A stretch of DNA of 64,000 bases from Streptomyces sp. NRRL B-1140 (GCF_001280065.1 NZ_LGEA01000001.1:1-64000), one strand, 5' to 3'. Shown: positions 24,568 through 33,522, counted from the first letter of the stretch. Made by a program: numbers and translations. Notes: generated from the sequence alone by a model not told the origin.

Positions 24568-25947
24568 TCAGGCCTCGGCGGCGATCCTCGCCAGCCGCCG
24601 GGCCTCGTCCCGCGTGGCGCGGGCGATGGCCTCCTCGTCGGCCGTGAGCAGCCGTCCGTCCTCGACGATCTGCCGGCCGTTCACGAAGGAGGCGGTGACC
24701 GGGGCGGCCGCGCCGAAGACCAGGGCGGTCACCGGGTCGGCGATGGAGGCGTGGGCGAGCGTGTCCAGCTTCCACAGCACCAGGTCGGCGAGCTTGCCGG
24801 GCTCCAGGGAACCGGTCTCCGCCGCCCGGCCGAGAACCTGGGCGCCGCCGTACGTGCCCAGGCGCAGGGCCTGACGGGCGTTCAGGGCGGCCTCCCTGTG
24901 GCCGCCGAGGCGGTTGATGAGGAGGGCGTTGCGCAGCTCGGTGTGGAGTTCGCCGGACTCGTTGGAGGCGGTGCCGTCGACGCCGAGGCCGACGGGGACG
25001 CCGGCGGCGAGCATGTCGGGCACGCGGGCGATGCCGGCGGCGAGGCGGGCGTTGGAGGACGGGCAGTGCGCGACGCCGGTGCGGGACCGGGCGAAGGCGG
25101 CGATGTCGGAGTCGTTCATGTGGACGCAGTGCGCCATCCACACGTCTTCGCCGAGCCAGCCGGTGGACTCGAAGTAGTCGGTCGGGCCCATGCCGAACAG
25201 TTCGTGGCAGAACTTCTCCTCCTCCACGGTCTCCGAGCCGTGGGTGTGCAGCCGGACGCCGAGGCGGCGGGCCAGCTGGGCGCCGTCGCGGAGCAGTTCG
25301 GTGGAGACGGAGAAGGGTGAGCAGGGCGCGACGGCGACCTGGGTCATGGCGTCGAAGGAGGAGTCGTGGTGCTGCCGCACGGTCTCCTCGGTGGCGGCCA
25401 GCGCGCCGTCGAGGGTCTCCACGGCGAAGTCCGGGGGCAGGCCGCCGTCCTTCTCGCTGCGGTCCATGGAGCCGCGGGCGAGGGTGAAGCGGACGCCCAT
25501 GTCGCGGGCGGCGCCGATGATCGCGCCGGACAGGTCGCCGGAGCCCTGGGGGAAGACGTAGTGGTGGTCCATGGCGGTGGTGACGCCGCCGCGGGCCATC
25601 ATCGCCAGGGAGCCCTGGGCGGCGGCGCGGACCATGGGCTCGTCGATGCGCGCCCAGGTGGGGTAGAGGGCGACGAGCCAGTCGAAGAGGTTGTGGTCCG
25701 TGGCCAGACCGCGGGTGATCCACTGGTAGAAGTGGTGGTGAGTGTTGATCAGGCCGGGGGTCACGAGGTGGCCGGTGGCGTCGATACGGCGTACGACGTT
25801 CTCCAGGCCCTCGGGCGCCGCGCCCGCGCCGAGCGACTCGATGCGGTGGCCGGCGAGGACGACGTGCCCGGAGGCGTACTCCGTGTCGTGTCCGTCGACG
25901 GTCGCGATCGCGCAGTTCTCGATGACGGTGCGCCGCTGAGCTGCCAT
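24568..25947 (-). CDS. Amidohydrolase, 8-oxoguanine deaminase type
   Basis: 459 residues from ATG 25947, preceded by AAAGGGACG. It is an amidohydrolase-fold deaminase: metal-binding THHHF at 69-73, the later RLHTHGSE and WMAHCVHM histidines, and the catalytic aspartate in GVDGTASNES. The TASNE signature and size agree with 8-oxoguanine deaminase and close relatives such as guanine and hydroxydechloroatrazine hydrolases. Deamination of 8-oxoguanine would give urate directly, which fits its place beside uricase. The substrate is inferred from family and context. Confidence 0.82.
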   Translation of the reverse strand: MAAQRRTVIENCAIATVDGHDTEYASGHVVLAGHRIESLGAGAAPEGLENVVRRIDATGHLVTPGLINTHHHFYQWITRGLATDHNLFDWLVALYPTWARIDEPMVRAAAQGSLAMMARGGVTTAMDHHYVFPQGSGDLSGAIIGAARDMGVRFTLARGSMDRSEKDGGLPPDFAVETLDGALAATEETVRQHHDSSFDAMTQVAVAPCSPFSVSTELLRDGAQLARRLGVRLHTHGSETVEEEKFCHELFGMGPTDYFESTGWLGEDVWMAHCVHMNDSDIAAFARSRTGVAHCPSSNARLAAGIARVPDMLAAGVPVGLGVDGTASNESGELHTELRNALLINRLGGHREAALNARQALRLGTYGGAQVLGRAAETGSLEPGKLADLVLWKLDTLAHASIADPVTALVFGAAAPVTASFVNGRQIVEDGRLLTADEEAIARATRDEARRLARIAAEA

Positions 25948-26064
25948 GGTTCGTCCCTTTTCACGAAGTGTGCTGAATGGAGAGGGCACGGCAGGACCCT
26001 GGGAGTTTTGAGTGCCGTGGCCGGGAGGAGGGTTCCCCGGCCACGGGTGCCGAAAGGGTGAGCG

Positions 26065-26988
26065 TCAGAGGTTGGTGAGGTCCTCCGGGATCCTCGCCTC
26101 GCAGCCGTCCCTGAGGATCGTCGCCTCGATCAGGCCGTAGGGGCGGTCGGCGGCGTAGTACACCTCATTGTCGTTCTTCAACCCGAACGGCTCCAGGTCG
26201 ACCAGGAAGTGGTGCTTGTTCGGGAGGGAGAAGCGGACCTCGTCGATCTCGCCGCGGTGATTGATGATCCGCGCGCCCATCTGGTACAGCGTCTGCTGCA
26301 GCGAGAGGGAGTAGGTCTCGGCGAAGGCCTGGAGCATGTGCTTCTTGACCTGCTCGTAGGACTTCTCCCAATTGGGCATGCGCTGCTCGTCGTCGGTCCA
26401 GTTGAACCGCCAGCGGCCGGAGACCTCGGTGGCCAGAATGCGGTCGTAGGCCTCCTTCAGCGTCGTGTACCTGTCCTTGACGTAACCCCAGAACTCGGAG
26501 TTGGTCGAGTTCATCACGACCAGGTCCTTCAGGCCGGAGATGACCTCCCACGACGAGCCGTCGTAGGTGATCTGGGTCAGCCGGACCTCCTGGTTCCTGC
26601 GGACGAACGAGTGCTTGACCTCGTCGGCGCCGATGAACTGCGAGGTGGCGTCGGAGGCCTCGATCCGCTCCCAGGCGTACTCCTCGATGCGGATCCGGGC
26701 CCGGTGGATCGGCTCCTGGCTGGTGACGAAGTGCCGGGCGAGGTGGATGCCGAACTGCTCGGCCGACTCGATGCCGTGCTCCTTGGCGAACGCGTACACC
26801 GTGTTCTTGGTGGTGTCGGTCGGCAGGACGTTGGCGTTCGAGCCGGAGTAGTGGACCTCGTCCATGTCGCCGCTCAGCGCGACGGAGACGTTGAGGTCCT
26901 TGATGTGATGGGTGGCGCCGTCCCGCGTGATCCTGACGACTCGGTTCTCGGCCTTGCCGTACTGGTTCTGTCCCAGGATGGTGGGCAT
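26065..26988 (-). CDS. pucL: Urate oxidase (uricase)
   Basis: 307 residues from ATG 26988, the usual length of actinobacterial uricases. It opens with QNQYGKAENRVVRI, whose Lys12 is in the active-site charge relay, and continues with VLPTDTTKNTVYA, which provides the oxygen-site threonine, and HHFLVDLEPFGLKN near the end. It oxidises urate with O2 to 5-hydroxyisourate and H2O2; the peroxide explains the nearby catalase. The stop of the HIU hydrolase gene lies 3 bases upstream of the start, so the two are in one operon. Confidence 0.95.
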   Translation of the reverse strand: MPTILGQNQYGKAENRVVRITRDGATHHIKDLNVSVALSGDMDEVHYSGSNANVLPTDTTKNTVYAFAKEHGIESAEQFGIHLARHFVTSQEPIHRARIRIEEYAWERIEASDATSQFIGADEVKHSFVRRNQEVRLTQITYDGSSWEVISGLKDLVVMNSTNSEFWGYVKDRYTTLKEAYDRILATEVSGRWRFNWTDDEQRMPNWEKSYEQVKKHMLQAFAETYSLSLQQTLYQMGARIINHRGEIDEVRFSLPNKHHFLVDLEPFGLKNDNEVYYAADRPYGLIEATILRDGCEARIPEDLTNL

Positions 26989-26991
26989 GAG

Positions 26992-27396
26992 CTAGCTCCC
27001 TCGGTATACGGAGTAGCCGAACGGGTTGAGCAGCAGCGGTACGTGGTAGTGCTCGCCCGGTACGACGGCGAACGTGATCGCCACCTCCGGGAAGAACACA
27101 CCGGCGCCGCTGTCCCGATTCGCGGGGGCGTCCTGCTGCGCATCGGCTTGCTTCTTCGCAGATTCTTCGAAGTACGGCTCCACCGCGAAGTCGAGCCGTA
27201 CATGGGTGGTGCCCTCCGGCAGGGCCGGGAGGTCCTTGCACCGGCCGTCCGCGTCGGTGGCGGAGCCGCCGAGCTCCTGCCAGGCCGCCTCGCGGCCCGC
27301 GCGGGCGGACAGGCGGACGGCGACGCCCGCGGCGGGCCGGCCGACGCTGGTGTCCAGGATGTGCGTGGACACGGAGGCGGTGCTGCTGGTGCTCAT
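26992..27396 (-). CDS. pucM: 5-hydroxyisourate hydrolase (transthyretin-like)
   Basis: 134 residues from ATG 27396. THILDTSVGRPA at 11-22 holds the catalytic His12, and the protein ends in YRGS, the family's C-terminal active-site signature. A loop insertion around 84-97 (KKQADAQQDAPANRD) is longer than in most homologues. It hydrolyses the uricase product to OHCU. It lies four bases after the OHCU decarboxylase gene and directly before uricase, so transcription runs from upstream of the decarboxylase. Confidence 0.95.
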   Translation of the reverse strand: MSTSSTASVSTHILDTSVGRPAAGVAVRLSARAGREAAWQELGGSATDADGRCKDLPALPEGTTHVRLDFAVEPYFEESAKKQADAQQDAPANRDSGAGVFFPEVAITFAVVPGEHYHVPLLLNPFGYSVYRGS

Positions 27397-27400
27397 GGGG

Positions 27401-27913
27401 TCAGGCTTCCTCTTCGACGAGCCGGGCGAGGCGGATGCGGTTGATCTTCCCCAGTTCGGTGCGGACGATCTCCCGCTCCCGGTCCGGTGTGTTGCCGATC
27501 CGTTCCCTGACCGCGTCGCGCATCTGCTCGCCGGTCCGGCCGGTGGCGCAGATCAGGAAGACATGGCCGAACTTCTCCTGGTAGGCGAGGTTCAGCTCCA
27601 GCATCTCCGCCTTGAGCGCGTCGGAGGCGCCGGCCATACCGCGCTGTTCCCGGGCGGAGGTGGGGTCACCGGGCCGGGGGCGGCCGATGGGCGGGTGCCC
27701 GGCCATCGCCTCGTCGAGATCCGCGGCCGTCAGGCCCGCCATGGCGGCGTCGCTCGCGGCGTACAGGTCCTCGCAGGTGGCGTAGGGGCGGGCGGCCAGC
27801 AGGCGCTTCGCCCACGCCGTGGCGGCGCACACCTCGTGGAGGGCGGCGTGGGCCGCGTGCTCCTCGAGGGTGTTGAACCGGGTCAGGCCCGGCGGCGTGG
27901 AAGTGGACGTCAC
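27401..27913 (-). CDS. uraD: OHCU decarboxylase
   Basis: 170 residues from GTG 27913, preceded by GGAGG. The motif HPPIGRP at 73-79 carries the catalytic His73, and SAREQRGM provides Glu89. EFGHVFLI-like FGHVFLICATGRTG and the final RIRLARLVEEE are also typical. It converts OHCU stereospecifically to S-allantoin. It is the first gene of the uraD-HIU hydrolase-uricase operon, whose promoter overlaps a palindrome shared with the catalase promoter. Allantoinase and allantoicase are not in the window. Confidence 0.92.
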   Translation of the reverse strand: MTSTSTPPGLTRFNTLEEHAAHAALHEVCAATAWAKRLLAARPYATCEDLYAASDAAMAGLTAADLDEAMAGHPPIGRPRPGDPTSAREQRGMAGASDALKAEMLELNLAYQEKFGHVFLICATGRTGEQMRDAVRERIGNTPDREREIVRTELGKINRIRLARLVEEEA

Positions 27914-27963
27914 GGGAGCCTCCGTGGCCGGATTCGGCCGTCGTGCTGAACGGGCGTGCCGAT

Positions 27964-28004
27964 AGCTAACGCCTTCCCGCGACAGCACGTCAACAGTTTG
28001 TTGA
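27964..28004 (-). promoter_or_regulatory. Promoter and operator of the uricase operon
   Basis: On the minus strand TTGACG (27993-27988), 18 bases, TTAGCT (27969-27964). The -35 box is overlapped by the palindrome TCAACA-N3-TGTTGA (27990-28004). The 18 bases TTCAACAAACTGTTGACG are identical to those at the catalase promoter. Confidence 0.7.
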
Positions 28005-28044
28005 AAATTCCGGGGCGCGAAACCGGACCGACACATCCGGCCGG

Positions 28045-28413
28045 TCAGGCCCCCTTCTCGCGGTTGAGATAGTTGTAGACGGTGAAGCGGCTGACACCCA
28101 GGGCGCTCGCCACCGTCTCCACTCCGTGCCGGACGGAGAAGGCGCCGCGCGCCTCGAGTATCCGCACGACCTCCTGCTTGGCCCTGCGGTCCAGGTCCGC
28201 CAGCGGCATGCCCTTGCGGCGTTCCATGGCGGCCAGGATGTGATCGAGGGAGTCGGCGAGCTGCGGCAGCCGCACGGCGACGGCGTCCCGGCCCGCCCAG
28301 GCCAGGACGACGTCGTCGGGGCCGGCCTCGTCGGGCGGGATCATCTCGCCGCCCATCGCGTCGACCAGGGGTTTCACGGCCGCGATGAACGGCTCGTCCC
28401 CGGCACCACTCAC
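28045..28413 (-). CDS. Small HTH regulator (YheO-type HTH_22 domain)
   Basis: 122 residues from ATG 28413, which overlaps the stop of the upstream small gene (ATGA). The C-terminal half reads RRAKQEVVRILEARGAFSVRHGVETVASALGVSRFTVYNYL, but in pieces the key parts are GAFSVRHGVE and LGVSRFTVYNYLNR, the HTH_22 motif of YheO-like proteins without the PAS-like N-domain. It is a plausible local regulator of the uricase/glyoxylate genes, by position only. Confidence 0.7.
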   Translation of the reverse strand: MSGAGDEPFIAAVKPLVDAMGGEMIPPDEAGPDDVVLAWAGRDAVAVRLPQLADSLDHILAAMERRKGMPLADLDRRAKQEVVRILEARGAFSVRHGVETVASALGVSRFTVYNYLNREKGA

Positions 28414-28661
28414 GCGCCGCCCTCCTCGACCACGTTGACCTGGAGCGTGACGCGGGTGGCGCCGGCCTCCAGGGCCTTGCGGAGCAGGGCGTCCACGGCG
28501 CTGAGCACCGCGTCGGCACCACCCTCCGCGGTGTTGCCGAACGGGCCCACGTCCACGGCGTCCAGCTCGGCGGCCTCCACGACCTCGCGGGCCACCACCG
28601 CGTGCGCGGGCGCCTCGTCCAGGTCGAACGGCTCGGTCGTGAACTCCACTCTCAGTCGCAC
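28410..28661 (-). CDS. Small conserved-type protein of unknown function
   Basis: 83 residues from GTG 28661. It has a beta-alpha-beta pattern: RLRVEFTTEPF, a helix ARE VVEAA, GPFGNTAEGGADAVLSAVDALLRKAL, then TRVTLQVNVVEE. This recalls the small thiamine-binding MTH1187/YkoF fold, but the resemblance is weak. It appears leaderless: TAGGTT lies six bases before the start and there is no ribosome site. It is coupled to the HTH regulator gene. Confidence 0.6.
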   Translation of the reverse strand: MRLRVEFTTEPFDLDEAPAHAVVAREVVEAAELDAVDVGPFGNTAEGGADAVLSAVDALLRKALEAGATRVTLQVNVVEEGGA

Positions 28662-28733
28662 GCGCTCAACCTAACGCGCGGGACGGACTTTCCGGCAGCC
28701 CCTCTTGACAGCCCTCGCACCCCGCGGGCAGTC

Positions 28734-28769
28734 TTCCGTTAAGCAGAAACAAGATTCCGCAATGCGGAA
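28734..28769 (+). promoter_or_regulatory. Paired TTCC-N7-GGAA operator at the hyi promoter
   Basis: A perfect box TTCCGCAATGCGGAA lies at 28755-28769. An imperfect box, TTCCGTTAAGCAGAA, lies exactly 21 bp upstream at 28734-28748. The same pair with the same spacing is found before gcl (35449-35484). IclR-type AllR regulators of allantoin/glyoxylate genes are candidate binders. Confidence 0.65.
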
Positions 28770-28812
28770 GTAGTAGAGACGCCGCAGATTCAAGGAAGGG
28801 AGCGCCGCCCCG

Positions 28813-29634
28813 ATGGGATTCGCAGACCAGCGCTTCAACGTCAACCTGTCGATCCTCTTCACGGAGCTCCCCCTCCTGGAGCGCCCCGCGGCCGCCGCGG
28901 CGGCCGGCTTCACCGCGGTCGAGCTGTGGTGGCCCTGGGTCGACTCGCCCGTCCCCGAGCGGTCCGGGCTCGACGCCCTGAAGCGTGCGATCGAGGACGC
29001 CGGCGTCCGGCTCACCGGGCTGAACTTCTACGCCGGGCAGCTCCCGGGCCCCGACCGCGGCGCCCTGTCGCTTCCCGGCGAGGAGTCGGAGCGGTTCCGC
29101 GCCAACATCGACGTGGCCGCCGACTTCGCCGCCTCCCTGGGCTGCACGGCACTCAACGCCCTGTACGGCAACCGCGTCGAGGGCGTGGACCCGGCCGAGC
29201 AGGACGCGCTCGCGCTGGAGAACCTGGCCCTGGCGGCCCGGGCCGCCGACCGGATCGGCGCGATCCTGCTGATCGAGGCGCTGAACAAGCCCGAGTCGCC
29301 GCTGTATCCGCTGGTGTCCGCGCCGGCCGCCGTCGAGGTCGTCGACAAGGTCAACGAGGCGACGGGGCTGGACAACGCGCGCTTCCTCATGGACCTCTAC
29401 CACCTGTCCATGAACGGCGAGGACCTGCCGGGGGTGATCGAGCGGTTCGCCCCGAAGACCGGGCACGTCCAGATCGCCGACAACCCGGGCCGCGGCGCGC
29501 CCGGCACGGGCTCACTGCCCCTCGAAGACCTCCTCGACCGGCTGAAGAAGGCGGGCTACGACGGCTGGGTCGGCCTCGAGTACAAGCCGGGCGACCGCCC
29601 GAGCGCCGAGGCCTTCGCTTGGCTGTCCCGCTGA
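28813..29634 (+). CDS. hyi: Hydroxypyruvate isomerase
   Basis: 273 residues from ATG 28813, preceded by AAGGAAGGGAG. It is a TIM-barrel sugar isomerase of the Hyi/OtnI group, with FNVNLSILFTELPLLER at the start, ELWWPW, TGLNFYAGQLPGPDRG, LIEALNKPE and LMDLYHLSMNGEDL; Glu and Asp/His of these motifs bind the metal. It interconverts hydroxypyruvate and tartronate semialdehyde downstream of glyoxylate carboligase. It is 25 bases ahead of the reductase gene, so the two form an operon. Confidence 0.92.
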   Translation: MGFADQRFNVNLSILFTELPLLERPAAAAAAGFTAVELWWPWVDSPVPERSGLDALKRAIEDAGVRLTGLNFYAGQLPGPDRGALSLPGEESERFRANIDVAADFAASLGCTALNALYGNRVEGVDPAEQDALALENLALAARAADRIGAILLIEALNKPESPLYPLVSAPAAVEVVDKVNEATGLDNARFLMDLYHLSMNGEDLPGVIERFAPKTGHVQIADNPGRGAPGTGSLPLEDLLDRLKKAGYDGWVGLEYKPGDRPSAEAFAWLSR

Positions 29635-29659
29635 CCCCGTATCCGAAAGGCACCCCATC

Positions 29660-30550
29660 ATGAGCACACTCCCCACGGTCGCCTGGATCGGACTCGGCAT
29701 CATGGGCTCCCCCATGTCCGAGAACCTGATCAAGGCGGGCTACCAGGTCACCGGCTACACGCTGGAGCAGGACAAGCTGGACCGCCTGGCCGCCGCCGGC
29801 GGCACCGCCGCCTCCTCGATCGCCGAGGCCGTGAAGGACGCCGACGTCGTCATCACGATGGTCCCGGCGTCCCCGCAGGTGGAGGCCGTCGCCTACGGCC
29901 CCGACGGCATCCTGGAGAACGCGCGGTCCGGCGCGCTGCTGATCGACATGTCCTCGATCACGCCCCAGACCTCGGCCGACCTGGCAAGGGCGGCGAAGGA
30001 CAAGGGCATCCGCGTCCTGGACGCCCCGGTGTCCGGCGGCGAGGCCGGCGCGATCGAGGCCGTGCTGTCCATCATGGTGGGCGGCGAACAGGCCGACTTC
30101 GACCAGGCGAAGCCGCTCTTCGAGGCGCTCGGCAAGACCATCGTGCTGTGCGGTCCGCACGGCTCCGGCCAGACCGTGAAGGCAGCCAACCAGCTGATCG
30201 TCGCCGTGAACATCCAGGCGTGCGCCGAGGCCGTGGTCTTCCTGGAGAAGTCCGGCGTGGACCTGAAGGCGGCTCTGGACGTCCTGGGCGGCGGACTCGC
30301 CGGCTCGACCGTGCTGACCCGCAAGAAGGACAACTTCCTCGGCCGGGACTTCAAGCCGGGCTTCCGGATCGACCTGCACCACAAGGACATGGGCATCGTC
30401 ACCGACGCCGCCCGCAACGTCGGCGCCGCCCTGCCCATCGGCGCCGTGGTCGCCCAGCTGATCGCGAGCCTGCGTGCGCAGGGTGACGGGGGCCTGGACC
30501 ACTCGGCGCTGCTGCGGGCCGTGGAGCGGCTCTCCGGCACTCGGGCCTGA
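29660..30550 (+). CDS. glxR: 2-hydroxy-3-oxopropionate (tartronate semialdehyde) reductase
   Basis: 296 residues from ATG 29660, the usual length of the beta-hydroxyacid dehydrogenase family. The Rossmann motif GLGIMGSPM is near residue 10. DAPVSGGEAGA and GQTVKAANQLIV carry the substrate loop and catalytic lysine. It reduces tartronate semialdehyde to D-glycerate with NAD(P)H, finishing the glyoxylate-to-glycerate route begun by Gcl. A hairpin at 30559-30581 ends the operon. Confidence 0.92.
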   Translation: MSTLPTVAWIGLGIMGSPMSENLIKAGYQVTGYTLEQDKLDRLAAAGGTAASSIAEAVKDADVVITMVPASPQVEAVAYGPDGILENARSGALLIDMSSITPQTSADLARAAKDKGIRVLDAPVSGGEAGAIEAVLSIMVGGEQADFDQAKPLFEALGKTIVLCGPHGSGQTVKAANQLIVAVNIQACAEAVVFLEKSGVDLKAALDVLGGGLAGSTVLTRKKDNFLGRDFKPGFRIDLHHKDMGIVTDAARNVGAALPIGAVVAQLIASLRAQGDGGLDHSALLRAVERLSGTRA

Positions 30551-30558
30551 CCCTCCCC

Positions 30559-30581
30559 GGCCCTCGTGACCCCGGAGGGCC
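30559..30581. terminator. Hairpin after glxR
   Basis: GGCCCTC (30559-30565) pairs with GAGGGCC (30575-30581), eight bases after the stop. Confidence 0.55.
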
Positions 30582-30667
30582 CCGATCCCCGGGCGGCGCA
30601 GCCGCTGACACCTGTCCTGTCGCGCCCAAAGCGGCGGCGCCGCCCGGAACCAGCCATGCCCACCACT

Positions 30668-30733
30668 TCAACAAACTGTTGACGCTCCGATTGCCCCGAC
30701 CCTAGGCTCCACAAAGCGGAAAACTGTTTCCGC
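30668..30733 (+). promoter_or_regulatory. Catalase promoter with two palindromes
   Basis: TTGACG (30679-30684), 18 bases, TAGGCT (30703-30708). The palindrome TCAACA-N3-TGTTGA (30668-30682) overlaps the -35 box and is identical to the one at the uricase operon. A second palindrome, GCGGAAAACTGTTTCCGC (30716-30733), lies at about the start of transcription. Confidence 0.7.
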
Positions 30734-30757
30734 CGCCCTCTCGTACGGAAGGTCACG

Positions 30758-32215
30758 ATGTCGCAGCGCGTGCTCACCACCGAGTCCGGCGCCCCCGTCG
30801 CCGACAACCAGAACTCCGCGACCGCCGGCGTCGGCGGCCCGCTCCTGCTCCAGGACCAGCACCTGCTGGAGAAGCTGGCCCGTTTCAACCGCGAGCGCAT
30901 ACCTGAGCGGGTGGTGCACGCCCGCGGCTCGGGTGCCTACGGCCACTTCGAAGTGACCGACGACGTCACGGACTTCACGCACGCCGACTTCCTCGACGCG
31001 GTGGGCAGGCGCACCGAGGTGTTCGTGCGCTTCTCGACCGTGGCCGACTCGCTCGGCGGGGCGGACGCGGTGCGCGACCCGCGCGGTTTCGCGGTGAAGT
31101 TCTACACCGAGGAAGGCAATTACGACCTCGTCGGGAACAACACCCCGGTGTTCTTCATCAAGGACCCGATCAAGTTCCCGGACTTCATCCACTCGCAGAA
31201 GCGCGACCCCTTCACGGGCCGTCAGGAGCCGGACAACGTCTGGGACTTCTGGGCGCACTCCCCCGAGGCCACGCACCAGGTGACCTGGCTGATGGGCGAC
31301 CGCGGCATCCCGGCCTCATACCGGCACATGAACGGCTACGGCTCGCACACCTACCAGTGGACCAACAGCCGCGGTGAATCCTTCTTCGTCAAGTACCACT
31401 TCAAGACCAACCAGGGCATCCGATCCCTGAGCAGCGAGCAGGCAGCCGAGATCGCGGGCAAGGACCCGAACTCGCACCAGACGGACCTGCTCCAGGCCAT
31501 CGAGCGCGGTGTGCACCCGTCCTGGACCCTGTACGTCCAGCTGATGCCGGTGGCCGAGGCGGCGGACTACCGCTTCAACCCCTTCGACCTGACCAAGGTG
31601 TGGCCGCACGCGGACCACCCGCTCCGGCGCGTGGGCCGGCTGGTGCTGGACCGCAACCCGGACAACGTCTTCGCGGAGGTCGAGCAGGCCGCGTTCTCCC
31701 CGAACAACTTCGTACCGGGCATCGGCCCCTCCCCGGACAAGATGCTCCAGGGCCGGCTGTTCGCCTACGCGGACGCCCACCGCTACCGCCTGGGCGTCAA
31801 CCACACCCTGCTGGCCGTCAACGCGCCGAAGGCCACGACCGCGCGGAACTACGGCCGGGACGGCCTCATGGCGTCCAACCCGCAGGGCCGGTACGCCAAG
31901 AACTACGAGCCGAACTCCTACGACGGCCCCGTCGAGACCGGCCGCCCGCTGTCTGCGCCGCTGGCGGTCTCCGGCCACACCGGCACCCACGAGGCCCCGC
32001 TCCACACCAAGGACGACGACTTCTTCCAGGCGGGCGAGCTCTACCGGCTGATGTCCGCCGAGGAGCGGTCCCGTCTGGTCGCGAACATCACCGGGGGCCT
32101 GTCCCAGGTCTCCCGCGACGACGTGATCGAGAAGAACCTCGCGCACTTCCACGCCGCCGATCCCGAGTACGGGAGGCGCGTGGAGGAGGCGGTCCGCGCC
32201 CTGCGCGAGGACTGA
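30758..32215 (+). CDS. katA: Catalase (haem, small-subunit type)
   Basis: 485 residues from ATG 30758, preceded by GGAAGG. The distal His54 is in [12 protein letters not shown], the distal Asn in VGNNTPVFF, and the proximal Tyr337 in [14 protein letters not shown]. The length is that of clade 3 catalases. It destroys H2O2. Its promoter shares an operator with the uraD-uricase operon, so it is probably made together with the peroxide-producing uricase. A long hairpin (32225-32283) follows. Confidence 0.95.
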   Translation: MSQRVLTTESGAPVADNQNSATAGVGGPLLLQDQHLLEKLARFNRERIPERVVHARGSGAYGHFEVTDDVTDFTHADFLDAVGRRTEVFVRFSTVADSLGGADAVRDPRGFAVKFYTEEGNYDLVGNNTPVFFIKDPIKFPDFIHSQKRDPFTGRQEPDNVWDFWAHSPEATHQVTWLMGDRGIPASYRHMNGYGSHTYQWTNSRGESFFVKYHFKTNQGIRSLSSEQAAEIAGKDPNSHQTDLLQAIERGVHPSWTLYVQLMPVAEAADYRFNPFDLTKVWPHADHPLRRVGRLVLDRNPDNVFAEVEQAAFSPNNFVPGIGPSPDKMLQGRLFAYADAHRYRLGVNHTLLAVNAPKATTARNYGRDGLMASNPQGRYAKNYEPNSYDGPVETGRPLSAPLAVSGHTGTHEAPLHTKDDDFFQAGELYRLMSAEERSRLVANITGGLSQVSRDDVIEKNLAHFHAADPEYGRRVEEAVRALRED

Positions 32216-32224
32216 ACTCCCTGA

Positions 32225-32283
32225 CCGTGTCCGACCGCCCGGGGAGACCCGGATGAGGGGTGGTCCCCCGGGCACGGACACGG
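32225..32283. terminator. Nested hairpin after the catalase gene
   Basis: CCGTGTCCG (32225-32233) pairs with CGGACACGG (32275-32283), enclosing GCCCGGGG paired with CCCCGGGC. A smaller stem, CCGGCTTC with GAAGCCGG, lies at about 32338-32364. The rest of the gap to 32523 shows no gene I can support. Confidence 0.6.
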
Positions 32284-32523
32284 CCAGGGCGCGGACCGCG
32301 GCGGCGTGCGAGCCAGTGCGGTGGTGAAAGGCCCGCCCGGCTTCTCGACCTGAGGGAAGCCGGACCCGGAGCCCGTCGCACCCGCCGCGGTCCCAGCACC
32401 ACCCACCCCTCTCCCGCGACCCCGTCCGGCGGCGCGAACGTCCTGTCGCGCCCAGCCTCGCACCGCCGGACGGCCCAACCCTCCCAGGGTGCGGAACCGT
32501 CCCGTTCGCAGCAGCCTGAAGGC

Positions 32524-32760
32524 ATGGCACCTCCCACCGAACATCCGCATGTCGTGGTTCACGCCCCCGCCCTGGACGGCTCCCGCCGGGTCACCCTGGG
32601 CGAGGAGCCGCTGGGCGTCGCCACCCACACCGACGACGTCGCCGAGATCCTGCGCCTGGCCGACCTGTACGTCACCGATGTCGCCGAGAGCGACCTCGTC
32701 GAGTGGCAGGGCGGCGGTCCGGACGACTGGCCGGGGCTGTCGGAGCACCACGAGCGCTGA
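32524..32760 (+). CDS. Small acidic protein of unknown function
   Basis: 78 residues from ATG 32524. It is acidic, with repeated valine/threonine/aspartate stretches (RRVTLGEEPLGVATHTDDVAEILRLADLYVTDV) split over a probable beta-beta-alpha fold, and ends WQGGGPDDWPGLSEHHER. I do not recognise a family. The upstream ribosome site is poor (CAGCCTGAAGGC). The codon pattern is that of a real gene. A strong terminator follows at 32818-32854. Confidence 0.55.
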   Translation: MAPPTEHPHVVVHAPALDGSRRVTLGEEPLGVATHTDDVAEILRLADLYVTDVAESDLVEWQGGGPDDWPGLSEHHER

Positions 32761-32817
32761 GCGCGTCTACCGCACCCTTCGTACAATCCGTACGGCACCC
32801 TCAAATCAAGCTCTGAA

Positions 32818-32854
32818 CCCGGCCCCGGGGGCTTCAACCGCCCCCGGGGCCGGG
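32818..32854. terminator. Very strong 15-bp terminator hairpin
   Basis: CCCGGCCCCGGGGGC (32818-32832), a seven-base loop, and the perfect complement at 32840-32854. Confidence 0.85.
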
Positions 32855-32919
32855 CACATTCTCGTCACACAGGGGCCCGCCGGCACGGGGGCGGCGGGCC
32901 CCGGTACGGGGGTGGAGCC

Positions 32920-33522
32920 ATGGGCGACGGTACGGCGGTCCGGCTGGAGCCGCACGAGATCGCACTGCTGGGGGAAGGCCCGCGGGCCGCCGTCACCGTC
33001 GCCGTGGTGGAGCTGTATCTGCGGGGTCTGGTGGAGGCGGGCCTGCCCGGGACGGTCCGGGCGGGTGTCGCGGACGCCGTGGAGGCGGAGCGGCAGCCCT
33101 CCGCTCTGGCGGCCGCGGTACACACCTGCCTGCGGGTGCCCGCCTCCCCCGGGGCGTTGGTGAAGGACCCTGAGATCCGCCTCGCCGTGGCCCTCACGCG
33201 CGTTCCGCTCGCGGAGGCGGGGCTGCTGCGTTACCCCCTGCTCGGGCCGACCCGCGCAGCCCGCCGCCACGTCCGCGGGCTGCGCCACGAGCACCCCCTG
33301 CCGGCGAGCCGGCAGGGTCTGACCGACTCCGAACGGCTGCTGCTGGTCGCCCTGCACGGCGAGGCGGCCCTGCGGCTCCTGGTGCCGCGCTTCGCGCTGC
33401 GGGCGGGGCTGGTGCGCCGGGCCGAGGTCGGCCGCGCGACCCTCCTCAAGAACGCGCCGCGCGGTACGAACGGCGGGGGCGGCGCCTTCCTCTCCTGCGG
33501 CGGGGGCGGAGGCGGCGAGTGA
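32920..33522 (+). CDS. TIGR04222-like protein with a Gly/Cys tail
   Basis: 200 residues from ATG 32920, preceded by GGTGGAG. It opens with LEPHEIALLGEGPRAAVTVAV and has two similar helical blocks, the second after LTDSERLLLVALHGEAAL. The pattern recalls TIGR04222 proteins, in which such a block precedes a membrane part, but no membrane helix is present. The C-terminus ends in NGGGGAFLSCGGGGGGE, a lone cysteine in a glycine run, like tails of small modified peptides. The function is unknown. Confidence 0.55.
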   Translation: MGDGTAVRLEPHEIALLGEGPRAAVTVAVVELYLRGLVEAGLPGTVRAGVADAVEAERQPSALAAAVHTCLRVPASPGALVKDPEIRLAVALTRVPLAEAGLLRYPLLGPTRAARRHVRGLRHEHPLPASRQGLTDSERLLLVALHGEAALRLLVPRFALRAGLVRRAEVGRATLLKNAPRGTNGGGGAFLSCGGGGGGE

